A DNA stretch of 9,319 nucleotides from Verrucomicrobiota bacterium (GCA_030619095.1 JAUXCB010000037.1:1-9319); one strand, 5' to 3'; counted from the first letter of the stretch, positions 1 to 6,280 are shown. Numbers and translations: made by a program. The notes: generated by a model not told the origin, from the letters alone.

Positions 1-279
1 GAGTTGAGAGATGATCATGCGTCAATTTTCAGAGGATTATTAAATTATAGGACCCTTTTTTTGACCCCTTTTTTGCTTTTATCTACCGGATTCGATACCC
101 ACTGCTCATTTCATAACCGTCATCCGCAAAGGTTGATTTTTTCTGTTAGCCCGATGCCCCTTTTATTAACCACGCAATAATTGTAGTCTAACGCGAAATT
201 GAAAGTACCGAGCGTTGCATAATGGCTGCATCAACAACTCGATACAACGAACATGAACCAATAATAGAAGTGTTTCTTT
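1..279. other. AT-rich leader region upstream of glpK
   Basis: This stretch holds no credible gene. It contains the tandem GACCC-T-tract motif annotated separately at 51-74, and then the region upstream of glpK. Close to the gene there is a 5-bp inverted repeat, AACGC (190-194) with GCGTT (212-216), and a TGCA-TGCA pair around 217-230 that might act as an operator or leader hairpin. A TTGAAA hexamer (199-204) and CATAAT (218-223) look promoter-like, but the 13-nt spacing is too short for a standard sigma-70 promoter, so no promoter is called. There is no strong Shine-Dalgarno site before the glpK start; AGAAG near 268 is the best match. Confidence 0.4.
51..74 (+). repeat. Left copy of tandem GACCCC-T6 motif flanking glpK
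   Basis: Two 12-nt units lie head to tail: GACCCTTTTTTT (51-62), then GACCCCTTTTTT (63-74). The reverse complement of 1852-1875, beyond the 3' end of glpK, matches this 24-nt stretch at 22 positions, so the two copies form inverted repeats around the kinase gene. Partial similarity appears to continue into the AT-rich sequence on the outer side of both copies (about 14 of 21 positions). T-tract/GGGGTCA motifs of this kind can occur beside REP-associated (IS200-like, Y1) transposase genes, but no transposase is present here, so a mobile origin is inference. Confidence 0.7.
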
Positions 280-1758
280 ATGAAATGTGTATTGGCATTG
301 GATCAAGGAACGACGAGTTCGCGGTCGATTCTGTTCGACCATGAGGGCAAGATACGGGCGATCTCCCAGCGCGAATTCAAGCAGCACTATCCCCAACCCG
401 GCTGGGTCGAACACGATCCACTTGAAATCTGGAAAACGCAGGAGGCTACCGCGCACGAAGCCATGCACCAAGCCGGTATCCACTGCGAGGATGTCGAGGC
501 CATCGGCATCGCCAACCAGCGCGAGACCACCATCGTCTGGAACCGCAAGACCGGCGAACCCATCCATAACGCTATCGTCTGGCAGGATCGCCGCACCGCC
601 GACACCTGTGCCCGACTAAAGGCCGATGGCCTGGAAGCTCTCTTCCATGAAAAGACCGGCCTGCTGCTCGACCCCTATTTTTCCGGCACCAAGATCCAGT
701 GGTTGCTCGACCACATCGGCGGCGCGCGCGCCCAAGCCGAGCGCGGCGAACTCGCTTTCGGCACCATCGACTCATGGCTCTTGTGGAACCTGACCCGAGG
801 AAAAGAGCATGCAACCGATGTCTCGAATGCCTCGCGCACCCTGCTGTTTAATATCCACACGCTGGACTGGGACGATGAGTTGCTGGAGCTTCTCGATATT
901 CCCCGAAGCATGCTTCCCGAAGTGCGCCCATCAAGCGAGGTCTACGGCGAAACCAATCCATATCTCTGCATGCCAAACTGCATCGTCAGTGGCATGGCGG
1001 GCGATCAGCAGGCCGCGCTTTTCGGACAGGCATGCTTCGAAGCCGGTGCAGCCAAGAACACCTACGGCACCGGATGCTTCCTGCTGATGAATACCGGCGA
1101 TCAGCCCGTCGCCTCGGAAAACAAGCTTCTGACTACGGTGGCGTGGAAGCGCGGCGATGAGATTCGCTATGCGCTGGAGGGCAGCGTCTTTGTCGGAGGC
1201 GCGGTGGTTCAATGGCTACGCGACGAACTGGGCATTATCAATAGCGCGGCAGAGATCGAAGCATTGGCGGCGCAGGTGGCCGACACCGGCGGCGTCTGTT
1301 TTGTTCCCGCCTTTTCCGGACTTGGCGCACCCCACTGGGATCCGCAGGCGCGCGGCACGATCACGGGACTGACGCGCGGAAGCAACAAGGCCCATCTCGC
1401 GCGCGCCGCGCTCGAAGCGATGTGCTTCCAGTCCATGGAGGTTTTGCGGGCGATGGAAAAGGATTGTGGCACGCCAATGGATGCCCTGCGCGTCGATGGC
1501 GGAGCCTGTGCCAATAACCTGCTGATGCAGATTCAGTCCGACCTGCTTCAAATCCCGATCAAACGGCCCCGACAGATTGAGATGACAGCCTTCGGTGCGG
1601 CCGCGCTGGCTGGCCTTGCGGTCGGCTTCTGGAAGGATCTCGGAGAGATCGCCGCGCATCAGAAAATCGAGCGCATCTTCGAGCCGCAGATTAGCGCCGA
1701 TGAAGCCGAAGCGCGCTATGCCTGTTGGATGGATGCGGTCGAGCGCAGTAAAGGATAA
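280..1758 (+). CDS. glpK: Glycerol kinase GlpK
   Basis: Cytoplasmic FGGY-family sugar kinase that phosphorylates glycerol with ATP to sn-glycerol 3-phosphate, feeding glycerol catabolism and phospholipid synthesis. The 492-aa product has the usual length. The phosphate-binding motif DQGTTSSR is at residues 8-15, with glycerol-contact residues R81-E82, Y133 and D242 (in MAGDQQAALFG). The NTYGTGCF motif is at 260-267, FSGLGAPHWDP is at 345-355, and the C-terminal adenosine motif DGGACANN is at 406-413. No frameshift is visible, and the ATG at 280 gives the expected N-terminus. The gene stands alone, without glpF, glpD or glpR beside it. By alignment from memory, the segment before MAGDQ lacks the Gly-Thr-Arg of E. 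coli GlpK that contacts fructose 1,6-bisphosphate; Asn233 takes the Arg236 place. Allosteric inhibition by that ligand may therefore be absent (inference). Confidence 0.97.
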   Translation: MKCVLALDQGTTSSRSILFDHEGKIRAISQREFKQHYPQPGWVEHDPLEIWKTQEATAHEAMHQAGIHCEDVEAIGIANQRETTIVWNRKTGEPIHNAIVWQDRRTADTCARLKADGLEALFHEKTGLLLDPYFSGTKIQWLLDHIGGARAQAERGELAFGTIDSWLLWNLTRGKEHATDVSNASRTLLFNIHTLDWDDELLELLDIPRSMLPEVRPSSEVYGETNPYLCMPNCIVSGMAGDQQAALFGQACFEAGAAKNTYGTGCFLLMNTGDQPVASENKLLTTVAWKRGDEIRYALEGSVFVGGAVVQWLRDELGIINSAAEIEALAAQVADTGGVCFVPAFSGLGAPHWDPQARGTITGLTRGSNKAHLARAALEAMCFQSMEVLRAMEKDCGTPMDALRVDGGACANNLLMQIQSDLLQIPIKRPRQIEMTAFGAAALAGLAVGFWKDLGEIAAHQKIERIFEPQISADEAEARYACWMDAVERSKG

Positions 1759-1768
1759 GAAAAAATCA

Positions 1769-1835
1769 TGGAGTGCGGTGGGAGCTGAAAGGCCACACCG
1801 CTTTTGCGCACGGAAAGCGGTGTCGCCCGCCACGT
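1769..1835. repeat. Palindromic repeat fragment downstream of glpK, possible terminator
   Basis: Directly after the glpK stop there is a perfect 10-bp stem: ACACCGCTTT (1795-1804), a 9-nt loop, and AAAGCGGTGT (1814-1823). It is preceded by GGAGTGCGGTGGGAG (from 1770). The layout resembles the left half of a longer dispersed palindrome I associate with PVC genomes, whose right half would end in the complement CCACCGCACTCC; that right half is not present here. No U-tract follows, so this is not a classical intrinsic terminator, although its position suits glpK transcript termination or 3'-end protection. Confidence 0.55.
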
Positions 1836-1851
1836 GAGCCGAGTTGGACAC

Positions 1852-1875
1852 GAAAAAGGGGTCAAAAAAGGGGTC
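1852..1875 (-). repeat. Right copy of tandem GACCCC-T6 motif flanking glpK
   Basis: Read on the minus strand this is GACCCCTTTTTT followed by GACCCCTTTTTC. It matches the left copy at 51-74 at 22 of 24 positions, in inverted orientation. It lies 93 bp past the glpK stop, just beyond the palindromic fragment at 1769-1835. Its purpose is unknown; see the left copy. Confidence 0.7.
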
Positions 1876-2432
1876 AATGAATCTTAGAATCAAGTGATTT
1901 CCCCTTCTTTCTGAGCAGAATTTGACTCGCTCCAACAGGCTCCAAACCGCCTAACCAAGCGCCCTTTGCCCCCGGCCTTTCATCTGGATTTCATTCGTGC
2001 CTCATTCCATTCAGAGTGAAAGAGCCGTTGTCAAAGTTTGCTTCGTTGGGTGTCCCCTCAGTCGGATCGCTCCGCTCAATGTGTCGGCCAGCTCGTCCCT
2101 CGCCTAGAGGCCGAAACATCGCATAAAAACCTCTTATGTTCGTTTGGTGGCGGTGGATCAAACACCGCTTTCCTCGCTGACTCTGCGCACGGTCTTGGCA
2201 CGGCTCGTTCCTCCCACGTGCCGCCTCAAAAGGGAAGTGCCGTCCGGCACAAGGGGCAGGGGTACCAGTCCTATAAAGTAATAAATTGATCTTCATTTTT
2301 TACTGATGGATCACGCTCCAGCAGAGAGTATTCTACGAAATCCTCACTGCTTTCACTCCCTCTTGAAGAGCGGGCCGCCGCCTGCTTTCCGCACAGCTCC
2401 CGCATGACCTGCGTCTCAAAATATCCGGTTTC
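1876..2432. other. Gene-free convergent intergenic stretch rich in inverted repeats
   Basis: No open frame here has recognisable protein character; the longest (about 83-101 codons, both strands, around 1991-2296) overlap each other and look accidental. Four perfect short inverted repeats follow in series: CATAA/TTATG (2122-2126 with 2134-2138), GCGGTG/CACCGC (2150-2155 with 2163-2168), GGCACG/CGTGCC (2197-2202 with 2217-2222) and GTGCCG/CGGCAC (2237-2242 with 2245-2250). This could be a degenerate mobile element, a dispersed noncoding repeat or a structured RNA. The sequence alone does not decide. Confidence 0.4.
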
Positions 2433-2460
2433 CTCCTTCGCCAAGGCTTCGGCGGACAGG
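2433..2460. repeat. Short dispersed repeat, copy A (CGCCAAGGCTTCGGCG core)
   Basis: The core CCTTCGCCAAGGCTTCGGCGG recurs, slightly changed, 64 bp further on (2497-2528). The sequence can fold on itself through GCC/GGC pairings. It resembles short palindromic elements scattered through many environmental bacterial genomes. This copy has GGCTTC and GGACAGG where the next has GGCTAC and GGGACAAG. Confidence 0.6.
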
Positions 2461-2496
2461 CCGTCTGTCGCCACACATTTTGAAACTCCGACCACT

Positions 2497-2528
2497 CTTC
2501 CGCCTTCGCCAAGGCTACGGCGGGACAA
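2497..2528. repeat. Short dispersed repeat, copy B (CGCCAAGGCTACGGCG core)
   Basis: Second copy of the repeat at 2433-2460, in the same orientation. It contains a small perfect stem GCCTT-CGCC-AAGGC and outer CCGCC/GGCGG arms (near 2500 and 2518), so it can form nested hairpins. It lies just past the 3' end of ychF. Confidence 0.6.
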
Positions 2529-2536
2529 GCCGGGCT

Positions 2537-2558
2537 GAAACAGAAATTCTTCTGTTTC
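2537..2558 (-). terminator. Perfect 9-bp hairpin just after ychF stop
   Basis: GAAACAGAA (2537-2545) and TTCTGTTTC (2550-2558) form a perfect 9-bp stem with a 4-nt loop. The hairpin starts 11 nt past the ychF stop codon in the direction of ychF transcription. There is no run of U after the stem, so termination may need another factor, or the hairpin may only protect the mRNA 3' end. The position and perfection of the stem support a 3'-end role for ychF. Confidence 0.5.
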
Positions 2559-2569
2559 TCTGTCTCCGT

Positions 2570-3670
2570 CTATACATTGAAAAGAAATTCAATGATGTCG
2601 CCGTCCTGGACCGTGTAGTCTTTTCCCTCGGTGCGCATGAGGCCTTTTTCTTTGCAGGCGGCTTCGCCGCCGCAGGTGACGAAGTCGTTGTAGGCCATCA
2701 CCTGAGCACGGATAAAGCCGCGTTCAAAGTCGGTGTGGATTACGCCCGCAGCCTGCGGGGCTTTCCACCCTTGATGGATGGTCCATGCGCGCACCTCTTT
2801 GGGGCCGACGGTCAGATAGCTGGCGAGTCCGAGGGTATGGTAGCTTTTATGGATCACCTGGTGGAGGCCGCTTTCGGCCACGCCATATTCTTTAAGAAAT
2901 TCCTCGGCCTCCTCGTCGCTCATGCCGATCAGATCCTCTTCCATTTTTGCACAGATCTTCACCGTGTCCGCGCCGTTGGAGTCCGCGTAGTCGCGCACCA
3001 GTTTCACCTGCGCGTTGTCTTCCACCATCGCATCTTCATCGACGTTGGCGCAGTAGATCAGTTTTTTATCAGTCAGAAGCGGAGATTCTTTCAGCAGACC
3101 GCGCATCAACTCGGAATCGTGATTCGGGAAGGAAATCACCGGGTTGCCTTTGCCGAGGTGGGCCAGCAGCTTTTCGACCTCGGGCAGGGTGGCGGCGACG
3201 GCCTTATCGGCCCGTGCCTGCTTCTTGAGTTTCTCGATCCGGTTTTCCAGGGTTTGAAAGTCGGCGAGGATGAGTTCGGTTTCAATCACTTCAATGTCAC
3301 GGATCGGATCGACAGAGCCGTCGACATGCACCACATTGGGATCTTCGAAGCAGCGGATGACATGGAGCAGGGCATCGGTCTCGCGCACGTTGCCTAAAAA
3401 TTTATTACCGAGACCCTCTCCGCGGCTCGCGCCTTTGACGAGTCCGGCGATATCCACGAAATCGACGGTCGCAAAGGTTACCTTTTTCGGATTGGCCATC
3501 GAGGAGAGTTTGTCGATGCGCGGATCGGGAACCGGCACGACCGCCTTGTTCGCTTCGATCGTGCAGAAGGGATAGTTGGCGGACTCCGCGTTCTGCGCAC
3601 GCGTCAGCGCGTTGAAAATTGTTGATTCCCCAACGTTGGGAAGACCCAGAATACCGATACTTAAGCTCAT
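2570..3670 (-). CDS. ychF: Ribosome-associated P-loop ATPase YchF (OLA1 family), altered P-loop
   Basis: YchF is a conserved Obg-superfamily ATPase that binds ribosomes and is linked to translation and stress responses. The 366-aa length is normal. The N-terminal G domain carries G1 at residues 9-16, G2 around YPFCTIEAN (33-41) and G3 DIAG (73-76). The G4 position has the ATP-preferring NxxE type (N209, E212). A helical coiled insertion follows (about 128-170). A TGS domain covers about 281-364 (VRAWTIHQGWKAPQAAG, FERGFIRAQV) and ends in the family signature GDIIEFLFNV. The oddity is G1: it reads GLPNVGES, where the family has GLPNVGKS, because codon 15 is GAA instead of AAA or AAG. All else looks intact. 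The ATG at 3670 has a clear Shine-Dalgarno GGAG 7 nt upstream. It follows the 318-aa gene after 86 bp on the same strand and may be co-transcribed. Confidence 0.95.
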   Translation of the reverse strand: MSLSIGILGLPNVGESTIFNALTRAQNAESANYPFCTIEANKAVVPVPDPRIDKLSSMANPKKVTFATVDFVDIAGLVKGASRGEGLGNKFLGNVRETDALLHVIRCFEDPNVVHVDGSVDPIRDIEVIETELILADFQTLENRIEKLKKQARADKAVAATLPEVEKLLAHLGKGNPVISFPNHDSELMRGLLKESPLLTDKKLIYCANVDEDAMVEDNAQVKLVRDYADSNGADTVKICAKMEEDLIGMSDEEAEEFLKEYGVAESGLHQVIHKSYHTLGLASYLTVGPKEVRAWTIHQGWKAPQAAGVIHTDFERGFIRAQVMAYNDFVTCGGEAACKEKGLMRTEGKDYTVQDGDIIEFLFNV

Positions 3671-3756
3671 AGAAAAACTCCGTTAAAAAGGGCGGAGAAT
3701 AAAGCACGAAACCGCAGGCGGAGCAAGCGGCTTTCCAGACATTGAAAAGCTGCATA

Positions 3757-4713
3757 TTAATCGGCGTAGGCGGTGGCGGCGCGGATGGCGGCGCGGATTT
3801 TTTCTCGCAGTTCGGTGATGCGCGGGTCACCAGAGGCGAAGACCGCTTGTACATCGGCGGGGTCGAGCTCTTTGGGTTCTTTTGCCGCGAGGTCTCCGAT
3901 TTGTTTGGCAAGATCGGGGTTTCCCAGACCTTGGAAACGAACCTCCTGCGGGATGCGGTCGAGCAGATCGCGATAGTTCTCTACCAGCGATCCCCATTGC
4001 TCCGAGGTTTCGTAGCGGTTCAGAATCTTTTCAGATACGGTGTAGTGCTCATGCTTTTTACCCGCGAGCAGGGAAAAGAAGGAGGCCGCCAGTTTCTGGG
4101 TGATGCCTTCTTCGCCACCCACCACGTTGCGGGGGAAGAGGAGTTTGCTTTCTTTTTCGAGTAGTGTCTGGGTCAGTTTTTCAAACTGATGAACGGTTTC
4201 GGTTTTGGGCGGACGTCCGCCGAGCAGCCCCACGACCTCTTCCTGAACGTGTTCAATTTCTGCCAGCTTCAGATCTGGATCGACGACCAGGAAGGTGTCG
4301 CCGCTTTTTTTGTGTTCATAGACCCGGACTTTGGTTTGATCCTCATGGGTCTGAACCTCTTTCTCAACGAGAATTTTTTTACGCTCGAGCATCACGGCGA
4401 GAATATAGATGGCGTTGATGTTGTCGGCATCTTCTTTGGCCACCAGTTTGCGTAGTAGCGATTCTGCACCCTCTTTTTTGACGACCTCTTCCGGCGGGAC
4501 AGGTTTATGAAAAATACTTTTCCAGGCGCTGAGGCCGTGGTCGAGGTTTTGTTCGTCCCAGCAGGCGAGGGTGTAATCCTCGCGGATGTATTCACCCTCT
4601 GCGAACAGCAGGCGGGCCATGATTTTTTCACCGTCGCCAAACTCAAGCCCGGTTCCCGCGCAGACATCCGCGCGGCGTTTAATCTGCCAGCTCTCTTCTT
4701 TCGGTGTTGCCAT
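3757..4713 (-). CDS. Conserved hypothetical protein, two-part, 318 aa
   Basis: Function unknown. Two regions can be told apart. Residues 1-165 (WQIKRRADVCAGTG, FGDGEKIMARLLF, REDYTLACWDE) resemble short hypothetical proteins I associate with planctomycete and verrucomicrobial genomes, whose N-terminus carries a zinc-ribbon-like set of cysteines. Only Cys18 and Cys51 remain here, so metal binding is doubtful. A Gly-Gly-Arg-Pro-Pro linker (165-169) leads to a helical, charged C-terminal half (172-318) that I do not recognise. No signal peptide or membrane segment is visible, so it is probably cytoplasmic. The ATG at 4713 begins a good hydrophilic N-terminus but has no obvious Shine-Dalgarno site. 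It lies between pgsA and ychF on their strand, separated from pgsA by a repeat element. That it is a real gene is likely from length, composition and strand. Confidence 0.75.
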   Translation of the reverse strand: MATPKEESWQIKRRADVCAGTGLEFGDGEKIMARLLFAEGEYIREDYTLACWDEQNLDHGLSAWKSIFHKPVPPEEVVKKEGAESLLRKLVAKEDADNINAIYILAVMLERKKILVEKEVQTHEDQTKVRVYEHKKSGDTFLVVDPDLKLAEIEHVQEEVVGLLGGRPPKTETVHQFEKLTQTLLEKESKLLFPRNVVGGEEGITQKLAASFFSLLAGKKHEHYTVSEKILNRYETSEQWGSLVENYRDLLDRIPQEVRFQGLGNPDLAKQIGDLAAKEPKELDPADVQAVFASGDPRITELREKIRAAIRAATAYAD

Positions 4714-4767
4714 AGACCGAAGACGTTACGGGGCACTCACGGCTTTTTCAATTCAATAGCTAAAGCT

Positions 4768-4847
4768 TTAACGCAAAGTCGCAGAGGACTCAAAGGATCG
4801 CAAAGGAGACTTGGCGAAACTTCGCGAGCTCAGCGCCTTTGCGTTTA
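4768..4847. repeat. Interspersed CGCAAAG repeat element with inverted ends
   Basis: The ends AACGCAAAG (4770-4778) and CTTTGCGTT (4837-4845) are perfect 9-bp inverted repeats. The left part is a run of degenerate 8-10-nt units (CGCAAAG, CGCAGAGG, CTCAAAGG, CGCAAAGG), and the right part holds a small hairpin GCGAA-AC-TTCGC (4814-4825). Elements of this look are dispersed in many environmental bacterial genomes. It fills most of the gap between pgsA and the 318-aa gene, and it may act as a transcript-end structure or be a non-autonomous mobile repeat. Confidence 0.65.
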
Positions 4848-4875
4848 GTTCTTTATTCTACAGCATCAAATTTGA

Positions 4876-5430
4876 TTATTCCGCTTTAGGGGCGGGACCG
4901 AACAGCTTTCTGTTGTCCATGAAGTAGTGCCAGCCGCTAAAGACGGAAAGGGCGGTCACAAAAAGTGCACCCCACCAGAGGGCGGTGTCAAATTTTTCCA
5001 AACCCTGAAAAACGCCGGTGAACAGAACGACGATGATGAAGATCATTTGCCAGATGGTCTTGTGTTTTCCCCAGGGGCCGGCCGCGAGGACGATGCCTTT
5101 GTCCGCCGCCAGCAGGCGCAGGCCGGTCACCATAAATTCGCGGGAGAGGATCAGCGTGACCGTCCATGCGGGCATAACATCCATCGCTACAAACCCGATA
5201 AAGGCGGCGGCGGTGAGCACCTTGTCGGCCAGCGGATCCATCAGCTTGCCGAAGTCGGTGCAGCCATAGATTTTGCGGGCGAGGTAGCCGTCGAGCGCAT
5301 CGGTGAGTGCGGCGAGCGCAAAGACAATCAGTGCGAGGATCGCTGCGCCGGGGAACGAAACACTCAGGCAGACCATCAGGAGAAGGGCCATTCCAAAGCG
5401 GCTGAGGGTGAGAATATTCGGAGGGTTCAT
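4876..5430 (-). CDS. pgsA: CDP-diacylglycerol-glycerol-3-phosphate 3-phosphatidyltransferase
   Basis: Integral membrane enzyme that transfers the phosphatidyl group from CDP-diacylglycerol to sn-glycerol 3-phosphate, giving phosphatidylglycerol phosphate, the first committed step to phosphatidylglycerol and cardiolipin. The 184-aa length is typical. The full CDP-alcohol phosphotransferase motif D-x2-DG-x2-AR-x8-G-x3-D-x3-D is present with D44, D47, G48, A51, R52, G61, D65 and D69. The start MNPPNILTLSR is characteristic of PgsA. Hydrophobic segments lie near residues 12-42, 71-95, 126-142 and 150-166. SREFMVTGLR (96-105) favours PgsA over phosphatidylserine synthase. It follows the rodZ-like gene after about 205 bp occupied by a repeat element. 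No Shine-Dalgarno site is visible before the ATG at 5430. GlpK in this window makes its acceptor substrate. Confidence 0.95.
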   Translation of the reverse strand: MNPPNILTLSRFGMALLLMVCLSVSFPGAAILALIVFALAALTDALDGYLARKIYGCTDFGKLMDPLADKVLTAAAFIGFVAMDVMPAWTVTLILSREFMVTGLRLLAADKGIVLAAGPWGKHKTIWQMIFIIVVLFTGVFQGLEKFDTALWWGALFVTALSVFSGWHYFMDNRKLFGPAPKAE

Positions 5431-5440
5431 GAGAGGAACT

Positions 5441-5630
5441 ATGAATTATGAACGATGAAAGATGAAGGAGGAAAAGAAACAAGGAATTTCGAATGTCGAA
5501 CTCCGAAGGGGGCTGGACTGCCGCAGGCAGGACGGCAGAGAGCGGAGCGAGCGGCAATATCGAACAAGGAATATTGAATGTCGAAGGAGGGTCACTTCGT
5601 TGTTCGGAGTTCCTTGTTCGATATTCATTT
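5441..5630. repeat. Interspersed palindromic element between rodZ-like gene and pgsA
   Basis: This gap of about 205 bp is filled by nested inverted repeats. AATATCGAACAAGGAA (5556-5571) pairs perfectly over 16 bp with TTCCTTGTTCGATATT (5610-5625). GAACTCCGAA (5498-5507) pairs with TTCGGAGTTC (5603-5612). CTGCCG/CGGCAG (5518-5523 with 5533-5538) lies in a GC-rich insert. GAATGTCGAA-type words recur at 5491 and 5577 and again in the ftsK-rodZ gap (6281-6366), so this is a family. The edge near pgsA (5441-5470) has ATGAATTATGAACGATGAA-like words also seen before ftsK (8760-8788). It lies within a presumed transcript. Confidence 0.75.
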
Positions 5631-5635
5631 TTCTT

Positions 5636-6268
5636 TCAGTTTGTTTCAATTTTCCCGGGCGCCACGAGGTAGAGATCCAGAACGGGTTCGTCGAGCAGCA
5701 GGCGGGCCGGGGCGAGTTCCGGAGCCGGGGTTTCCGGATGGTTGGCCGTGCGCCGCCGCGTGCAGTTGGAGATGCTGCTGATGATTAGTATGAGAACAAG
5801 GATGACCGCAACGGCCCCTGCGAGAACACGGATATCTTTCCAGTTCTGGCCGGGCAGGGCGTTCCATCCTTGGCCAACCGCCTGTTTACACCGACGGGCG
5901 CCACCGGCCAGGGCCGTGCCGATTTTTCCGAACGAGGCGAGCTTGGGGAGCGGGATGTTCGGTACCTTAAACTGTCCGGCGGGGCGCGAGTTTTGCTCGA
6001 GCTGGCTGGATGGATCAATCAGGGGTCGCGGGCCGGGGGCGTGCTCCCGGAGATATTCCTCCACCAGCGGCGCAGGGTCGAGGCCGAGATGTTTGGCATA
6101 GAGGCGGATAAAGCCTTTGGCATAGGTGGGGGCGGGCATTGCGGAAAAATCATCGGACTCCAGTGCGCGAATGACCTTGGTCAGAATCTTCGTCGCGGAA
6201 CCCACATCTGATTCGCTGAGGCCTTTGGCTTCGCGTGCGGTTTTCAACTGCTGTCCGAGTGTGGCCAT
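5636..6268 (-). CDS. RodZ-like membrane protein with N-terminal HTH
   Basis: Resembles RodZ/YmfM, a morphogenesis protein whose cytoplasmic helix-turn-helix domain binds MreB and supports elongation of rod cells. Residues 3-70 are an HTH_25-type domain (LGQQLKTAREAKGLSESDVG, then IRALESDDF and YAKGFIRLYAKHLGLDP, all typical). A proline-rich linker runs to about 145. One membrane segment follows (about 147-167, AGAVAVILVLILIISS), leaving only about 43 residues outside. That is shorter than E. coli RodZ (about 337 aa), and there is no room for the usual beta-rich C-terminal domain (DUF4115 type). The start is firm: AAGGAG lies 4 nt before the ATG at 6268. It is downstream of ftsK and upstream of pgsA on the same strand; rodZ-like ymfM next to pgsA is known in Bacillus. 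The stop lies only about 10 nt from the adjoining repeat element. Confidence 0.85.
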   Translation of the reverse strand: MATLGQQLKTAREAKGLSESDVGSATKILTKVIRALESDDFSAMPAPTYAKGFIRLYAKHLGLDPAPLVEEYLREHAPGPRPLIDPSSQLEQNSRPAGQFKVPNIPLPKLASFGKIGTALAGGARRCKQAVGQGWNALPGQNWKDIRVLAGAVAVILVLILIISSISNCTRRRTANHPETPAPELAPARLLLDEPVLDLYLVAPGKIETN

Positions 6269-6280
6269 AAGACTCCTTAT

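Noticed and set aside
199..223. TTGAAA/CATAAT as a glpK promoter
   Set aside because: The spacing is only 13 bp, outside the usual 15-19 bp range.
1216..1935. 239-codon open frame on the - strand
   Set aside because: Mostly antisense to glpK, and the rest covers the palindromic repeat. No family features.
1991..2296. Overlapping open frames on both strands of the convergent gap
   Set aside because: Neither has protein-like composition, a Shine-Dalgarno site or recognisable motifs, and they run through hairpins.
1759..2569. tRNA or other standard RNA gene in the convergent gap
   Set aside because: No cloverleaf, T-loop consensus or CCA-end arrangement was found around the hairpins.
2480..3397. 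305-codon open frame on the + strand
   Set aside because: It lies antisense to ychF, which has full family motifs. The translation is histidine- and phenylalanine-rich shadow sequence.
3742..4164. 140-codon open frame on the + strand
   Set aside because: Antisense to the C-terminal half of the 318-aa gene, without independent support.
5441..5630. CRISPR-like array
   Set aside because: Words recur irregularly and in inverted orientation. There are no evenly spaced direct repeats or unique spacers, and no cas genes.
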